Shown: positions 35,401 to 43,800 of the stretch, piece after piece
How the letters are laid out: every line of letters begins with the position of its first letter
Numbering within the stretch: the first letter of the stretch is position 1
DNA from: Onthophagus taurus
Taxonomy: Eukaryota > Arthropoda > Insecta > Coleoptera > Scarabaeidae
NCBI RefSeq assembly: GCF_036711975.1
Contig: NC_091968.1
Span: forward strand, 23,312,001-23,376,000
DNA: 64,000 nt
Reading direction: 5' to 3'
Position numbers and translations under genes: made by a program
Notes under the pieces: generated by a model
What the model saw: the letters and a program-made list of their open reading frames with translations, nothing else
What the model was told of the DNA's origin: nothing
Database searches by the model: none

Positions 35401-36782
35401 GTGTTAACAGTAATATTGATCATGTAAGGTAGTGAAGTATTGAGACTGGTTACCACGAGGATTGATGGTTGTATTGTCAATACTGATATTATCAATACTA
35501 TTGATCGTGTAAGATCCGCTTAAGACTTTCTAAAGGTTTTGACATTAAAAAAACGTAAACAAATTCTTTTTTCGTATGATTTTAGCATAAATTAATTAAT
35601 TTTCGTAAAAAAAAACATGACGTTTCATAAAATTGACATTTAATTTTGACAAATTGTTGTGAAGTTGGTTACAGTTGGTGACATTGAATTTTTGTACATT
35701 GGCGTATAAACTTTATTAAAAAATTTATTTAAAAAAATGTGTTTTAAAGGGGGGTAGTCATTTTTCACAGAGTGAATAAATAGCGGTAAATAATCATTAT
35801 TCACTAGTAATTAATTTGATAGACTAATAATTATTTGAAACGTCAAAATTTTAAAAAACGTCAATTTCATTTAATTTTTTTATGACTTCCCAAAGGTTTG
35901 ACATTAAAAAAACGTCAACAAATTCCTTTTTTCGTATTATTAAGCACAAATTAATTAATTTTCGTAAAAAAAACATGACGTATCATAAAATTGACATTTA
36001 ATTTTAACAAATTGTTGTGAAGTTAGTTACAGTTGGTAACATTGAATTTCTGTCACTTTGACGTTTAAACTTTATTCCAAAATTTATTTAATCAATTTCA
36101 ATAGTAGTCGTGGACAAAGTATAGTCCAGTATAGTAAGTCTACTCCTATATAATATGCTCGTATAATAATATATTATTTTTTGATTAGATTTTTCCCTAA
36201 TGAAGTAATGAGAGTACCGCTTTATGAAGCTGTACCCGTCGAATTAGTGATGGAACATTGCTGGGTAATGGATTTAAACACTTATTGTAAAGGTCGTCCA
36301 ATGGGTGCGCCGGAAAAACACATTTACATCTGCGAGTATCGCGTCGATAAAACAGCGCGACTTTTTAGTAAAGTCTCAAAACCGAAATTTCCCATTTGTA
36401 TTAAAAGTTACGCTTTCGAACGTTTCGATACGCGATTAAAAGTGTCTCGAACTTACACCCCCCACGATTTAGATCCCGCCATGGTTAAACCAAGGGGAAG
36501 AAAACCGCAGGAAACGGAAGATTTTCAACAACAACAACAAAGAGATCGAGCTAGAAGCGTAGCTCAAATTAGTATCCAAGTGCCAGTTGTTAGGGTAATA
36601 AAGATGATTTATTTAAATTAAAATTGTTTTTAATAAAATTGCTGTATTTTTAGACAAGAACTGAACAAAAAGCGCGATTAAATAAGATCTTATTGATTTT
36701 ATTGAATAAATTGCCGACGAAACAGCCGTTGGACGTGTCTTATTTGTTGGAGGGAGGAAGACGTCGTAAAAAAACCACTTGA
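20485..36782 (+). CDS. ash1: Ash1, histone H3K36 methyltransferase (Trithorax group), five coding exons
   Basis: Join 20485-23417, 28907-29966, 30033-31078, 36189-36594 and 36654-36782; every intron is GT-AG and the phases agree, giving 1857 residues. Order: acidic/Ser-rich N-terminus, AT-hooks (173-181, 276-282, 286-293), Lys/Asn-rich disordered region, AWS Cys cluster (1064-1107), SET (about 1110-1230), post-SET (1240-1250), bromodomain (1401-1501), PHD (1537-1577) and BAH (about 1593-1740). The family methylates H3K36 in the nucleus and opposes Polycomb silencing of homeotic genes. All SET landmarks (GWG, NHSC, YDYNF) are intact, so it should be active. It is somewhat shorter than fly Ash1 from memory. 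The first Met directly follows a splice acceptor; an upstream coding exon cannot be excluded. Confidence 0.95.
23500..28725 (+). repeat. 180-190 bp satellite array, about 28 copies, in ash1 intron 1
   Basis: Head-to-tail monomers of about 180-191 bp fill nearly all of intron 1 (23418-28906). Landmarks in every unit are AAATCACTTCCGGTTTATTT, GATGATGTTTATCTTAAATT, AAGATGATATATTCTAAGAT and GATAAAATTTCTTAGAAAAA. The ~180 bp type lacks the TTTTAATTGAT segment that the ~190 bp type has. A five-monomer block of 932-933 bp (25746 and 26678) is duplicated almost identically, a higher-order repeat. A perfect 18 bp palindrome TTTTATGATATCATAAAA lies at 23469-23486 before the array. No coding potential. 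Confidence 0.95.
28907..29966 (+). CDS. ash1: ash1 coding exon 2: AWS, SET and post-SET domains
   Basis: Starts after TTATCCCACAG; its first T completes the codon begun by GA in exon 1, and the exon adds residues up to 1331. It reads HPYGLLPAPYHCGKYLRCRK, then the AWS cysteines (CEPQSCNC, CGDDCINR, CPASHKC). Then comes SET: GWGVKTN (S-adenosylmethionine-binding, 1122 on), GEFILEYVGE, RFVNHSC (1186-1192) and LTYDYNF (1222-1228). The post-SET cysteines are CRCGSDIC. An AT-hook-like VGRPRK follows. The donor is AAA/GTAATA. Confidence 0.95.
30033..31078 (+). CDS. ash1: ash1 coding exon 3: bromodomain, PHD finger, start of BAH
   Basis: Follows a 66 bp intron. Residues 1332-1679. The bromodomain (1401-1501) has the ZA-loop DYYQKILDPIDLTTIE; where most bromodomains have YN, this one reads KYYGRTSEIG, as I recall for ASH1-type bromodomains, so acetyl-lysine binding may be atypical. 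The PHD finger (1537-1577) has the C4HC3 pattern CICGMY..C..C....H..C..C. BAH starts near HRYYMTLLRGD (about 1597). The donor is AGAAA/GTAAGT. Confidence 0.94.
31145..31983 (+). repeat. 0.36 kb tandem repeat family, about 2.3 copies
   Basis: Units start near 31149, 31498 and 31869 with CAACTTGACACACTAATAAT. Shared markers are TTTCTAAAGGTTTGACATTA, AACATGACGTTTCATAAA, GTTGGTTACAGTTGGTGACA and TTTTTCACAGAGTGAATAAT. Further copies are at 32778-33005, 33985-34320 and 35515-36110. The third copy is cut by the element at 31984. Confidence 0.85.
31984..32777. mobile_element. Non-autonomous element with 31 bp inverted ends and an internal minisatellite
   Basis: ATGTGGCTGAAGTTAGATTC (31984-32014) is matched in inverted orientation at 32747-32777 with only two or three mismatches over 31 bp. 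Between them are about four tandem copies of a roughly 175-180 bp unit (landmarks TCTAGTTATTGAGAAAATAA, AACGAGGAATATTAAAAAAT, CTAGAAGGATACCAGAG). It is inserted in the 0.36 kb repeat. No coding region. A clear target duplication was not seen. Confidence 0.82.
32778..33005 (+). repeat. Partial 0.36 kb repeat copy
   Basis: Continuation of the 0.36 kb family after the minisatellite element, with GTTGGTTACAGTTGGTAAAT and TTTTTCACAGAGTGAATAAT. It ends near the inverted repeat 33009-33369. Confidence 0.7.
33009..33369. mobile_element. Inverted-repeat MITE with CRE-like and GC-box-like ends
   Basis: Arms of about 60 bp (33009-33073 and 33305-33369) pair as inverted repeats. Both contain TGACGTCA (33018-33025 and near 33353-33360) and a GGGCGGAGC/GCTCCGCCC box, followed by CTCCAAACAATTTCGTTGCT. 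A second, inner inverted pair (TTAGTGTATTTTATTTTAAC and its partner) lies nearer the centre. It is non-coding and most likely a MITE. The arms resemble promoter boxes, but function is unknown. Confidence 0.7.
33410..33985 (+). repeat. 0.54 kb repeat family, ash1 copy
   Basis: Begins TATGAAGTTGTCCATTTGTC and contains AATCCTTTAAAGTGAGTGCA, GGTCAACTTCCGGTTAGAAA, AATGAGCCCAAACATGATAC and TATTACTCGAGATATAAGCA. The same unit occurs in the CRAL-TRIO intron at 37881-40140 (interrupted) and 40440-41640 (interrupted). Confidence 0.8.
33985..34320 (+). repeat. 0.36 kb repeat copy
   Basis: Further copy of the 0.36 kb family (AAAGGTTTGACATTAAAAAA, GAAGTTGGTTACAGTTGGTA, TGTTCACAGAGTGAATGATA). Confidence 0.75.
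34500..35512 (-). mobile_element. PIF/Harbinger relic
   Basis: About 1 kb between copies of the 0.36 kb repeat. Both ends carry repeated motifs of the type TTGACCGTGTAAGG, TTGACTGTGTAGGG, TTGATCATGTAAGG and TTGATCGTGTAAG. The - strand encodes a broken Harbinger-type transposase N-terminus (separate entry). Exact ends and target duplication are unclear. Confidence 0.55.
34985..35335 (-). pseudogene. Broken Harbinger (HARBI1-like) transposase N-terminus
   Basis: The - strand reading gives ILALATTRPAKRKYRMKE, then EYSHLVLLKEISLSDVDDF, KNYFRMDETNCYR and, after a frame change, MVEPFLKRQDSNMRGS, then ISKVVIETCETFIHVL. This order (basic start, HxxLLxE, FRMxxxxF, ISxxVxETC) is characteristic of PIF/Harbinger transposases. 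Stops and frameshifts inactivate it, and the DDE catalytic half is absent. Confidence 0.65.
35515..36115 (+). repeat. 0.36 kb repeat, about 1.6 copies
   Basis: Final tandem copies of the 0.36 kb family before the ash1 acceptor, with ACATGACGTTTCATAAAATT and TTTCACAGAGTGAATAAATA. It ends at the inverted GTAGTCGTGGAC motif. Confidence 0.8.
36189..36594 (+). CDS. ash1: ash1 coding exon 4: rest of BAH domain
   Basis: Begins after TTTTTTGATTAG; its first A completes the Lys codon begun in exon 3, so the protein reads EPTRKFFPNEVMRVPLYEAV. Residues 1681-1815. The second half of the BAH domain includes VMEHCWVMDLNTYCKGRP and HIYICEYRVDKTARLF. A basic, Gln-rich stretch (EDFQQQQQRDRARS) follows. The exon ends GTTAGG/GTAATA, phase 0. 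Confidence 0.93.
36654..36782 (+). CDS. ash1: ash1 coding exon 5: C-terminus
   Basis: Follows a 59 bp intron ending TGTATTTTTAG. It encodes 42 residues, TRTEQKARLNKILLILLNKL through VSYLLEGGRRRKKTT, then TGA. The short amphipathic/Leu-rich segment and basic end close the protein. Confidence 0.9.
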   Translation, partial: TRTEQKARLNKILLILLNKLPTKQPLDVSYLLEGGRRRKKTT

Positions 36783-37491
36783 TATTTGGAGTACTTTAGT
36801 TGAGCTATCGGGTGATATAAATATAAAGTAGAAAAAAAGGATGAATATTAAGGTAAAAAGATAATTAATTGAAAAAAAATTTACTTTGTACATCACAAGT
36901 TTGTAAAAAGCTAGTCATAGTGTTTCTTGTTGATTTTAAAATCCGATCGTACATCAATGTTTTATGATTATTTATTTGTAAATAGCTTTTATGAAGGTGG
37001 AATTACGCGATTTTAAATAACCCTAAAAAGGATGTTGGTGGGGTTATAAGTAAGCTATCTCAAGTTTTATTTTTAACTTTTTTACCTGATTCGTTTTTAA
37101 GGATTTTCTTACTATTTTTTTTTTTTTATTGATAGGTAGATGCACTTTACAGTATTTTATTGGTTTTTAAATCGACAGATCTTTATTTTTATCTCTTTTT
37201 TTATTTTTTTTGCACCAATTAGGTATATAACGAAATTTTAACGTTTTCAAAACTTTTTATGAAAACATTTTTAACTTAATTTAATTTATTTAAAATGAAA
37301 TCAAATTAATTTTAACGTTGATGCCTTTATCTTGACCAGTGATTAATCTTTTTTTTTTAATTTATTTCAAAAAGGAGTTATCTTTTTTTCACAAATAAAA
37401 TTTGTATGTATTAGAAAGGGTCGTTTACATCCTTTCTCACTTGGAGTTTTTAAATTACATTTTTCATGTTAGTATATTTTATTAAAATAAA
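36783..37491 (+). other. ash1: ash1 3' UTR
   Basis: AT-rich sequence after the stop. The best poly(A) signal is AATAAA at 37486-37491. On the other strand AATAAA lies at 37483-37478, serving the convergent CRAL-TRIO gene, so the two transcripts probably overlap or abut. Confidence 0.55.
37478..37491. terminator. Overlapping convergent poly(A) signals
   Basis: The sequence TTTATTAAAATAAA contains AATAAA on the + strand (37486-37491, for ash1) and on the - strand (37483-37478, 81 nt after the CRAL-TRIO stop). The pairing fits the tail-to-tail gene arrangement. Use of these signals is inference. Confidence 0.5.
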
Positions 37492-37563
37492 GTTGTTATA
37501 TTTGTATGATAGTATCTTTTATATCATATAAAAATCACATCTTTAATCCAAATCCTTTCTTTT

Positions 37564-37830
37564 TTAATCAATGTTTAATGTGCGAAACGATCCAACAACT
37601 CCATAATTTCCGTTATCACCCCCAAATTTATCACTTTTCGTTTTCAATTTTGCTTCATTAATTTCCCAACGAGATTTATCCAAGAAAAAATCTCGATTTT
37701 CCATGATTTTTTCCCTCCATTTAGCTGCTAAATCATTAATGTCACACAAACTTCCTCCATATTGAATTGGAAGTAATTCTTTCGGGATAAAATCGTTTAA
37801 AGTGTTCGAATTTGGTGTGTGATAATGAAT
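37564..37830 (-). CDS. CRAL-TRIO gene, coding exon 4 (C-terminus)
   Basis: Reads from 37830 down to the TAA at 37566-37564: HTPNSNTLNDFIPKELLP then QYGGSLCDINDLAAKWREKI, MENRDFFLDKSRWEINEAKL and a variable tail. The acceptor (AACGTTTTAG) and phase join exactly to exon 3 (SDVSQL). HTPNS and EYGG-type motifs near the end are typical of insect family members. Confidence 0.88.
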   Translation of the reverse strand: MHYHTPNSNTLNDFIPKELLPIQYGGSLCDINDLAAKWREKIMENRDFFLDKSRWEINEAKLKTKSDKFGGDNGNYGVVGSFRTLNID

Positions 37831-40800
37831 CTAAAACGTTTTTTTATAACTTCCTATACTCTATTTTTTAAGTCGGAGGACTATGAAGTTGTCTATTAAA
37901 TGATAGCTAACTTCAGGTGTAAAGTGTCAACCTCAATTTTGACATATTTGTAATCTTCATTAAAAATCGATTAAAGTGAGTATAAACACGACATACAGGA
38001 TGTTTTAAAACAACGTTTAAATATTTAACATTGGTCCGAAAATCAATCGTTCTTGAGATACAGGGTGTTCAAATTTTTTGGGACTCTACCTTTTTTTCTT
38101 TTAAACTATAACTACTGCAGATTTGATACTTAGCAAATCGATGCAGTATGAAACTGTCCCTTTTTTGAGAGTAGTATGATGTTTCCATTGCTTCCGGTTT
38201 ACCGGAAGTGAAAATAAATACCACTATTTTTCAGAAAATTCAAAAATTTTATTTAACAATTTGTTAGATAGCTTAATTCTAAACAACATTAATTCGAAAA
38301 AAATGTATTCCTTAAGGTTTCCGAGATAAAAAAACATTTTTTAAAATAAATTATTAGAAAAATTAAATTGACACAATGTAATACTAATACTTTTGGTTTT
38401 TGTAAGTTTTACAAATCGATGCAGTATGAAACTGTCTCTTTTTGAGAGTAATATGATATTTCCATTGCTTCCAGTTGGTACCAAAATTTTGCCATTAATA
38501 ACCAAACTCCAGCAATTTTACTTGTTTGTTTGTCTTGTATTCAAATGGTGAAATGAGCGATATGGTATTTATATACAGCCGTGCCAATGGAAATACTTTG
38601 AGTGCACGTCGTTTTGCACGTTCGCCGGATTTGAAACCGCTAGACTTTTGTTTATGGGACTACTTAAAAAGTTTAATGTATGTGACACCTGTAAACAATC
38701 TTGAAGACTTGCGGCAACGAATAGAACAGGGTTGCCAGACAATTCGTGAAAACTACGGGTTATTTGAAAGAGGTCGACATTTTGAACATCTTCACTAAAA
38801 AGCTTCGTTTTGATGATGCTTATAAACTTTGTAAGTTTTGTGAAACTTATAAAACGCGAAAGTATTAGTATTACATAATAATTTATTTTAAAAAATGTTT
38901 TTTTTCAGAAACCTTAAGGAATACAATTTTTTTTTGAATTAATGTTGTTTAGAATTAAACTATCTATCCAATCGTTAAATAAAATTTTTGAATATTCTGA
39001 AAAATAGTGGTATTTATTTCCACTTCCGGTCTAACTGGAAGCAATGAAAACATTATATTACTCTCAAAAAGAGACAGTTTCATACTGTATAGATTTGCCA
39101 AATATCGAATCTGTAGCAGTTATAGTTTAAAAGAAAAAAGGTAGAGTCCCAAAAAATTTGAACATCCTGTATCTCGAAAACGGTTGATTTGCGGAACCAT
39201 GTTTATTAACAATTTTCGAGTTGTTTTCGACTATAGTACTACCCCTATAAATTGTAATTGTTGTTTTGTCTTCTTAACATCGTGTGATATTGGATATGAA
39301 GGTTAAATTATTTTTTCTTGCACTATATCGATGTTATTTATTTATTTATTTTCTTCTACATGTTTCGAGGAAACTGGGCCCTCATCATCAGGAAGAGATC
39401 GTCAAATTTATGAATAAAAACTTCACCATGTTCTGTTTCCGTTATTTGATATTATTATGATGATTATTGATTATTTATATAACGTTTGATATCTCCTCGT
39501 TGTTGTGGTGTGTTTATTTTTTGATAATGGAGGATAGTAATGCATACATTTGACGATCTCTTCCTGATGATGAGGGCCCAGTTTTCTCGAAATGTGTAGA
39601 AGAAAATAAATAAATAAATAACATCGATATAGTGCAAGAAAAAATAATTTAACCTTCATATCCAACCCCTATAAATATTTAAACGTTGTTTTAAAACACC
39701 CTGTATTTATCTTCAATATTAATGAAGTTATGGTCAACTTTCGGTTAGAAATGTCAACCTCAATTTTGACATATTTGTAATCGTCGTGAAAAATCCTTTA
39801 AAATGAGCCCAAACATGATATGTTTAATTCCAATATTACTCGAGATATAAGCAACTTCCGGTTTGAAATGTCAATGTCATTTTGAAATATTCTTAATTTT
39901 ATAAAACGTCTTAAAATTTGTTTCAAAAACGAAAATGTAATAAAAAAATTCAGAAATTAGGGTTGGTATTAATATTTTAAAATTAAATTGTCATCTTCAT
40001 TGTTGCTAACTTCGGGTTTAATGTTTTTTATTCTAACTTTTTTGTTTTTTGAGATAAGTGCGTCATGTTTGGACTCATTTTAAAGGTTATTTTATAAAGA
40101 TTACGAATATAATAATAAAATTAAAGTTGACATTAATACTTGAAAGTTTTTTCTTAGCCGTGTGTCGAAACTCTTTCAAAAAACATCAAAATTAAATCTA
40201 GGCGCACGGATAAACAGGAATATTTGTAGATCTAGCGTTAGTTCTAGTTTTTATGCAATAAAAATATACAACATAGTTATATCTTATGCTAACTAGCGCT
40301 ACCTACCACTGCCACTAGAACTAACACTAGACCTAAAAACATTCAAGGTTAATGTTTTTATTCTCTTTTTTTTTTGTTTTTTTGAGATAAATACATCATG
40401 TTTGGACATATTTTGAAGGTTTTTTTAATGACGAATACATCATGAAAGAACACCATGAAGTTGTCCATTTGTCTATTATATGATAACTATCTTCAGGCAA
40501 AGATTAAAGAGTAATCAGATGCTAGGCGCTAGAGGGAGAAACTCTAGTTTTGCAAAAAAAAAGAGAAGACATTCCAATTTAAACGTCCTGACTATAACAA
40601 ATCTAATCTACAAATGTGACAGTTGGTATATTCTCAAGGTCTATAGAACATAAGGTTACCTAATTCCCTATGCCTTTGTTGTATCGATTATTACCCCGCA
40701 GATTGACGTCACTGGTTCGATACAGTCAGAGTAAAAGATAGCCTATACGTGCCTATACTGTGGTACAGTCTATATAAAATATTTAAACCTCGCATCGTGT

Positions 40801-43800
40801 TGTGTTGTTCATAGAACCAACTACGTCACTGACCCACCTTGCCCCTCAGAGGAGGAGAATCGGCATTGGGTAACTTTATGTTCTATAGACCTTGGTATAT
40901 TCTACCCTATACAAGATGCGATGCTAGAGTGAGAAACACTAGTTTTGAAAAAAGATAGAAGACATTCCAATTTAAATGTCCTGGCAATAAGAAACCATTC
41001 CGATTTAAAGGTCCATACCGTTCAAGATCATAAAAAATGGCAGCCTTACATCAAAGGTGCTGACACGAAGCGTCGCATCTTGTTTACTCTTTAATCTTTG
41101 CTTCAGGTGAAAAATGTCAACCTCAGTTTTGACATATTTGTAATCTTCATTAAAAATCCTTTAAAGTCAGTACAAACATTACATATTTATCTTCAATATT
41201 AATGAAGATCAACTTCCGATTAGAAATGTCAACCTCAATTTTGACATATTTATAATCTTCGTGAAAAATCCTTTAAAATGAGCCCAAACATGATACGTTT
41301 AATTCCAATATTACTCGAGATGTAAGCAACTTCCGGTTTGAAATGTCAATGTCATTTTGAAATATTCTTAATTTTATAAAACGTCTTAAAATTTGTTTCA
41401 AAAACGAAAATATAATAAAATAATTCGGAAATTAGGGTTGGTATCAATATTTAAAAATTAAATTGTCATCTTCATTGTTGCTAACTTCGGGTGTAATGGT
41501 TTTTATTGTAACTTTTTTGTTTTTTGAGATAAGTGCGTCATGTTTGGACTCATTTTAAAGGTTATTTTATAAAGATTACGAATATAATAATAAAAATAAA
41601 GTTGACATTAATACTTGAAAGTTTTTTCTTAGCCGTGTGTCGAAATTCTTTCAAAAAACATCAAAATTATTTTTAGACGTGCGGCTAAACATGAATATTT
41701 CTAGGTCTAGCATTAGTCCTAGTTTTTGTGCAATAAAAATATACCACATAGTAATATCTTATGCTAACTAGCGCTACCACTAAAACTAACACTAGACCGA
41801 GAACTAGAAACGTTCGGGTTTAGCCGCACGTCTTTCAAGACGGCTAAACCTGAATGATTCTAGTTCTAGATCTTGTGTTAGTTCTTGTTTTAATTCAATA
41901 AAAATGCAACCTAGTGATATTTTATGCTAACTAGTGCTACCTACCACCTATAAGGTGGTCTTAAGAGAGGTACAGCTAAACGGAATGTTTCTATTTCTAG
42001 ATCTATAGTTCGTTTCTTTTCTATAATACTTGTCAATGTAAATTTTTTAGGGTTTCTGTTGATATTATCTATCTAGGATTTTTATAAAATTTATGTTGTT
42101 TTCCTGATTTTTAGTAACATTTTCAGTAACTAAATAGTTGAGGTTAAAATACATTTTAATATACAGAGTGTCCCGAAATGGCTTGTACAACGCATGACCA
42201 CAAGTACTTTAACCAAAAATATGATGATTTAACTCAACTTATCTATATACAAAATTGCTTAGTTTAGCCGCTAGAGGGCGTTAAACATTTATGATGAATC
42301 AGAGATAAAACGCAAAACAAAAAATACGCTGTCAAGTTTAAGTGACAAACTGTTTTTGTTTTTAAAATTAATTATACCTAGCCAACTATTAAAAAACCGT
42401 TATTAGTGTTAACTTATATCACTCATTCGTGCTTGTGGAGATTTAAAAAACCCAACTGAAATTTTGTAAGAGAGAAAATAGTTTCTAAATTAAAGTAACT
42501 ACTCAGAAAAAAAGAATGGTAGTGTTTCTAAAGGGGATTAAAAAGATATGGATGCATAATTTATTGTGACAAAGTTTTTAAGCACCCTATAATTTTCGAA
42601 ATTAGAGTTTATTCCACTAATAGCTGTAGTCTACTGATACAAACGCATGACCAAAAAATGAATAACGTAAATTTTTAGATAAATATGATTTTAACGAAGT
42701 GTAAAAACGTGGTGCAAAGTAATTAAATAGAACAAAACACCTTTTCTAGGTAAATAAATTGCAAATAAACACTCCACAACATTTTATATGCACCTTTTCT
42801 TTTTGAATAACGAAAGCTCAAACGTCAGTGTGACATATCTATTTCAAAACATGATAAAACAAAACTCCCTGCACAACTCCCTGTTAATTTTGCCAACTTT
42901 ACAATAATTTGACAAGTATTATAGAAAAAAAAATGAACTAGTGTTAGTTCTAGTGCTAGTATTAGAGGTTTTAGTGTAATGTCAAATTATATTGATATGT
43001 TGCATTTTATATGGGACAAATTAAGTCCAAAACGCCCTGATTTTTATTATGTTTATACAAATAAGTACACAATTAAATTCGTAACTACAATTTACTTAAA
43101 ATCCTCTCTGGTTTTAAAACTCCCGCCAAAAAATAGAAAAAAATTACACTATGTAAAGGTGACTTTTCATTTTACTCCTCCGAATTAAAAAATATAATAT
43201 AGCATAAATTAATTAAATACTTACTAATTGTGAAACATCCGATTTTATAAAAGGTTTAACTAAAGAAACACATTTATCTAGGAATGTAGGGACATTAACT
43301 ACATGGATAGCCCTTAAACGAACAGGATGGGCTTCCTAATACAATTAAAAAAATTACTTTAAGTTAAATTAGTTAAAAATTAATACATACTTGTGTATAA
43401 GTCATATATTTCCTTAAAATCGATAAATTTACTTTAGTAATATGCTTCAAACTCATTCCGGCCATATCAAAAATCGGTATTTCCCCTTCAGATTCCTCAA
43501 AATCAGTATACATTCTTAAATCGGCAACCATAAAAAAAGCTTTTAACGAATCTGCATAAACAAATCTATCTGGGTTGGGATCCCTCAATCGATATATAAA
43601 CAATTTATATTTTTCCTTTGTTAACACAGGTAGAGGTAAATAATCGCTAAAATCGCCATAACAATAAAATTCGCAATAATTTTCTAAAATATCTCCTACA
43701 CCGTTCCAAAAATGTTTTGAATCTCCTCGTTTTTCGGATCTCTATTCGAGAAAATTTCCGGCATATCTCTCCGCAATCTAAAGCAAATTTCCATCAAGTT

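Larger units (their letters stand above)
31079..36188. other. ash1 intron 4, 5.1 kb, packed with repeats
   Basis: This splits the BAH domain after codon 1679. Short inverted ends GTCCACGACTAC (31128-31139) and GTAGTCGTGGAC (36104-36115) lie near both splice sites, suggesting one large composite insertion. Inside are a 0.36 kb repeat family, a MITE with minisatellite (31984-32777), a CRE-bearing inverted repeat (33009-33369), a 0.54 kb repeat (33410-33985) and a PIF/Harbinger relic (34500-35512). Confidence 0.8.
37996..39703 (+). mobile_element. Long-TIR Tc1/mariner-like relic
   Basis: 1708 bp, ends CAGGATGTTTTAAAACAACG and its inverted copy ending ACACCCTG, with TA on both sides (37994-37995 and 39704-39705). 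Inverted repeats extend for at least several hundred bases (about 37996-38400 pairs with 38830-39703, the right arm enlarged by an inserted palindrome at 39291-39664). Only the C-terminal part of a transposase survives. Architecture matches the intact element 2547-5185, but the sequence differs. Confidence 0.82.
37881..40145 (+). repeat. 0.54 kb repeat, split by a transposon
   Basis: The unit starts at 37881 and is interrupted at 37994-39705 by the mariner relic. It resumes with TATTTATCTTCAATATTAAT and continues to about 40140. Same family as 33410-33985. Confidence 0.78.
40440..41640 (+). repeat. 0.54 kb repeat, second CRAL-TRIO copy, split by a MITE
   Basis: Starts CCATGAAGTTGTCCATTTGT at about 40453 and is interrupted by the MITE 40498-41100. 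It resumes CTTCAGGTGAAAAATGTC and runs to about 41640. The uninterrupted ash1 copy shows the pre-insertion sequence. Confidence 0.8.
37831..43224. other. CRAL-TRIO intron 3, 5.4 kb, packed with nested repeats
   Basis: Near both splice sites an 18 bp inverted pair occurs: ATTTTTTAAGTCGGAGGA (37863-37880) and its partner at 43176-43193 (17 of 18 match). If these are element ends, the original intron was about 65-80 bp. The interior contains two copies of the 0.54 kb repeat, a long-TIR mariner relic (37996-39703), nested MITEs (40498-41100) and palindrome clusters. From 42020 to 42930 I see only a lone mariner-type end (CAGAGTGTCCCGAAATGG at 42164) and no gene. Confidence 0.75.

Noticed and set aside
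42164..42930. A mariner-type transposon starting CAGAGTGTCCCG
   Set aside because: No matching inverted end was found downstream and no transposase frame. Only a lone end is recorded.
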